Shown here piece after piece: positions 15,799 to 17,388 of a stretch of 17,388 bases of DNA. Both the position numbers and the translations under genes were made by a program. The notes under the pieces were generated by a model. That model was given only the letters and a program-made list of their open reading frames with translations, did no database searches and was not told the DNA's origin. Numbering within the stretch: the stretch's first letter is position 1; every line of letters begins with the position of its first letter. The stretch is from assembly GCA_050290225.1 (NCBI GenBank), contig JBNKHG010000095.1, positions 1 to 17,388 on the forward strand. Reading direction: 5' to 3'. The DNA comes from JBNKHG01 sp050290225. Lineage in GTDB: Bacteria; Pseudomonadota; Gammaproteobacteria; Pseudomonadales; Cellvibrionaceae.

Positions 15799-17034
15799 AT
15801 GGGAAAGGGCAGTAATTCGAGTGGCTTGCGGCGATACAACGAACGGGTGGTGTTGACCGCGTTGCGAAAAATGGGGGCAGCTTCCAAGTCTGATCTCGCG
15901 CGCCTGAGTGACCTTACCCCCCAGGCAGTTACCCGCATTGTCGATGAGCTGGAAAGCGCGGATCTGGTGATGCGTGAGGGCAGGCGTCTGGGCGGTAAAG
16001 GCCAACCTTCCGTGATGTATGCCATCAATCCTCCCGGTGCCTATTCCATCGGCGTAAAAGTGGGACGCCGTGATGTGGAGCTGCTGCTGATGGATTTCGG
16101 CGGGCAGGTACTGGAAAAAATCTGGCATGACTTTGATTGTCCCGAGCCGGACTTTTTACTGGGGAAAATCGAGCAGGGTATTAAAGACCTGTCGGCCAAA
16201 TTGTCGCCTCGTGACTCCAATGATCAAAGAAAGGGAAAGCTGATGGGGGTGGGGGTTGCCATGCCCTGGTTTATCGGCGCCTGGACCAAAGAGCTGGAGA
16301 TGAGTAAAGAGCTGGCTCAGCAGTGGCGTGATATCAATTTTGGTGAAGAGGTGGCCAAGCGAACACACCTGCCGGTATTTTTCGAGAACGACTGCTCGGC
16401 CGCCGCCGTGGCGGAGTTGCAGTTCGGTGGCGGTAACCAGGTGTCGAACTTTCTTTATGTCTTTATCGGCACCTTTATCGGCGGCGGACTGGTGTTGAAC
16501 GGTAATGTTGAGGCTGGTGTGCATGGCAACTCCGGCGCTCTCGCCTCTATGCCCGTGCCGCCCTCAAAGCTCGACAGTACACCGCCGCCGGAGGGGCCGT
16601 TTGAGGTGTTGCTGAATCGCGCCTCCCTGTTCGGTCTGCGACGCCATTTAAGCGCAAACGATATTCACATCAACGGGGTCAGTGAGCTGGATGCCGTGAT
16701 GGACGCGGCGCGACCACTGGTGCAGGAGTGGTTGGATGAATGCGCCGATGCGCTGGTCTATGCGGTATTGTCAGCAGTGGGGGTGCTGGACCTGGAAGCG
16801 GTAATCATTGACGCTCACCTGCCGCGCTTTCTCCTGGACGAGTTGGTTGAAACGGTTTCACGGCGCTTGCAGCGGGTGGCGCCCTCGGGGGTGTTTAAAC
16901 CCAAAATACTGGCCGGGCAGATCGGTGTGGATGCCGTGGCTGTCGGCGGCGCCATACTGCCGTTTTATTCCAACTTTGCCCCGGACAAAACGGTGTTGTT
17001 GAAAGGCGGTGTACCTGAACGGGTTTCTGTTTAG
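15799..17034 (+). CDS. ROK-family transcriptional regulator
   Basis: A 411-aa protein has an N-terminal winged helix-turn-helix (about 10-75; SKSDLARLSDLTPQAVTRIV is the HTH) joined to a ROK sugar-kinase-like domain (GVGVAMPWF, FENDCSAAAVAE, GTFIGGGLVLNG). Such proteins usually repress sugar uptake and use genes and release DNA on binding a sugar or sugar phosphate. The CxCG zinc cluster is absent. The usual GEIGH signature reads GALAS, so the sugar-contacting Glu and zinc-binding His are replaced; this suggests a regulator without kinase activity and with altered ligand contacts. The start at 15799 has AAGG 5 nt upstream. It is divergent from the symporter, its most likely target. The repeated element near 2200 suggests it also controls the phosphorylase-kinase-like/amylosucrase pair. 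Confidence 0.93.
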   Translation: MGKGSNSSGLRRYNERVVLTALRKMGAASKSDLARLSDLTPQAVTRIVDELESADLVMREGRRLGGKGQPSVMYAINPPGAYSIGVKVGRRDVELLLMDFGGQVLEKIWHDFDCPEPDFLLGKIEQGIKDLSAKLSPRDSNDQRKGKLMGVGVAMPWFIGAWTKELEMSKELAQQWRDINFGEEVAKRTHLPVFFENDCSAAAVAELQFGGGNQVSNFLYVFIGTFIGGGLVLNGNVEAGVHGNSGALASMPVPPSKLDSTPPPEGPFEVLLNRASLFGLRRHLSANDIHINGVSELDAVMDAARPLVQEWLDECADALVYAVLSAVGVLDLEAVIIDAHLPRFLLDELVETVSRRLQRVAPSGVFKPKILAGQIGVDAVAVGGAILPFYSNFAPDKTVLLKGGVPERVSV

Positions 17035-17200
17035 GGCTTTGTCCCCGTCAACTCATTAAAAGCGTGTGGCGCATTTCCGGGATTTTATACGTTTACGGTT
17101 ATAGACCAGCGGTCGGCGTTGGTATTGATTCTCTGCCTGCTCGTGGTCACGCACCCAAATTATCAATTAGTGTACATCCGGAAACTGCGAAAATTTATTT

Positions 17201-17238
17201 CAACGTCATTCCGAGATGTCAGAATGACGGTTGTTTTT
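17201..17238 (+). terminator. Hairpin terminator after the ROK gene
   Basis: CAACGTCATTC (17201-17211) pairs with GAATGACGGTTG (17222-17233) with a single bulged base and a 10-nt loop, followed by five T (17234-17238). It lies 166 nt past the ROK stop and 23 nt before the end of the convergent minus-strand frame, so it could serve both directions. The GTCATTC/GAATGAC arms also resemble common intergenic repeat elements. Confidence 0.65.
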
Positions 17239-17261
17239 GGATGGACGCTAATTCTACTTTG

Positions 17262-17388
17262 TCACGATAATAAACCCATTGATGGCGGCTGATCACCGTA
17301 AGATCTCTCATGGGCCTGCCGCCGTTTTTCGTTGCGCTGCATCAACATTTCCAGTAGCCCACCTTCGCTTGAGCGCCGGTCGGGAATG
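17262..17388 (-). CDS. C-terminus of an unidentified protein, cut by window edge
   Basis: A minus-strand frame enters from the window edge and ends at TGA 17264-17262 after 41 residues, including SSEGGLLEMLMQRNEKRRQA and ending PPSMGLLS. The charged helical composition and the position just past a convergent terminator fit a real gene end. The family is not recognisable from this tail. Confidence 0.45.
   Translation of the reverse strand, partial: IPDRRSSEGGLLEMLMQRNEKRRQAHERSYGDQPPSMGLLS

Noticed and set aside
1..17388. tRNA, rRNA, CRISPR array, insertion sequence or attachment site
   Set aside because: Reading both strands I saw no cloverleaf, no spaced repeat array, no transposase and no flanking direct repeats that I could support.

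Overview
The window looks like chromosomal DNA of a carbohydrate-degrading gammaproteobacterium. A Cellvibrionales-type marine or soil bacterium is my best guess, from GC-rich coding with AT-rich promoters, an SSS sugar symporter divergent from a ROK regulator, and the glycogen enzyme set. The taxonomic call is an inference from gene style only.

Left end (about 1-2050): debris of an integrative conjugative element. It holds the first codons of an unknown minus-strand gene, a possible 39-residue ORF, and a Phd/YefM-RelE/ParE type II toxin-antitoxin pair with an inverted-repeat operator. It also holds the C-terminal third of a VirB4/TraC-like conjugative ATPase that has lost its Walker A half. 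The homology stops near 1930-1945, where a plus-strand C-terminal fragment of an unknown protein begins.

Centre (2189-13875): an intracellular alpha-glucan island. A plus-strand pair encodes a full-length bacterial homologue of the eukaryotic phosphorylase kinase alpha/beta subunits (GH15-like, 1084 aa) and an amylosucrase (GH13_4) whose catalytic residues fall at the same numbers as in the Neisseria enzyme. Facing it on the minus strand is the operon small ORF - glgB - glgX - malQ. glgX is frameshifted by an exact 22-bp tandem duplication lying between its third and fourth catalytic regions. Removing one copy restores the family sequence perfectly.

Right end (13876-17388): an SSS-family Na+/sugar symporter (minus) divergent from a ROK-family repressor-like regulator (plus), then a hairpin terminator and the C-terminus of an unidentified minus-strand gene. 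A 26-bp element (22/26 identical, same orientation relative to the gene) sits upstream of both the symporter and the phosphorylase-kinase-like gene. This suggests that the ROK protein, or one common regulator, controls uptake and glucan synthesis together.

Working model (inference): imported sugar, possibly sucrose, is polymerised by amylosucrase to alpha-1,4-glucan, branched by GlgB, remodelled by MalQ and (when intact) debranched by GlgX. The phosphorylase-kinase-like protein would act as a glucan-binding hydrolase or regulator. No glgC, glgA or phosphorylase gene is in the window.
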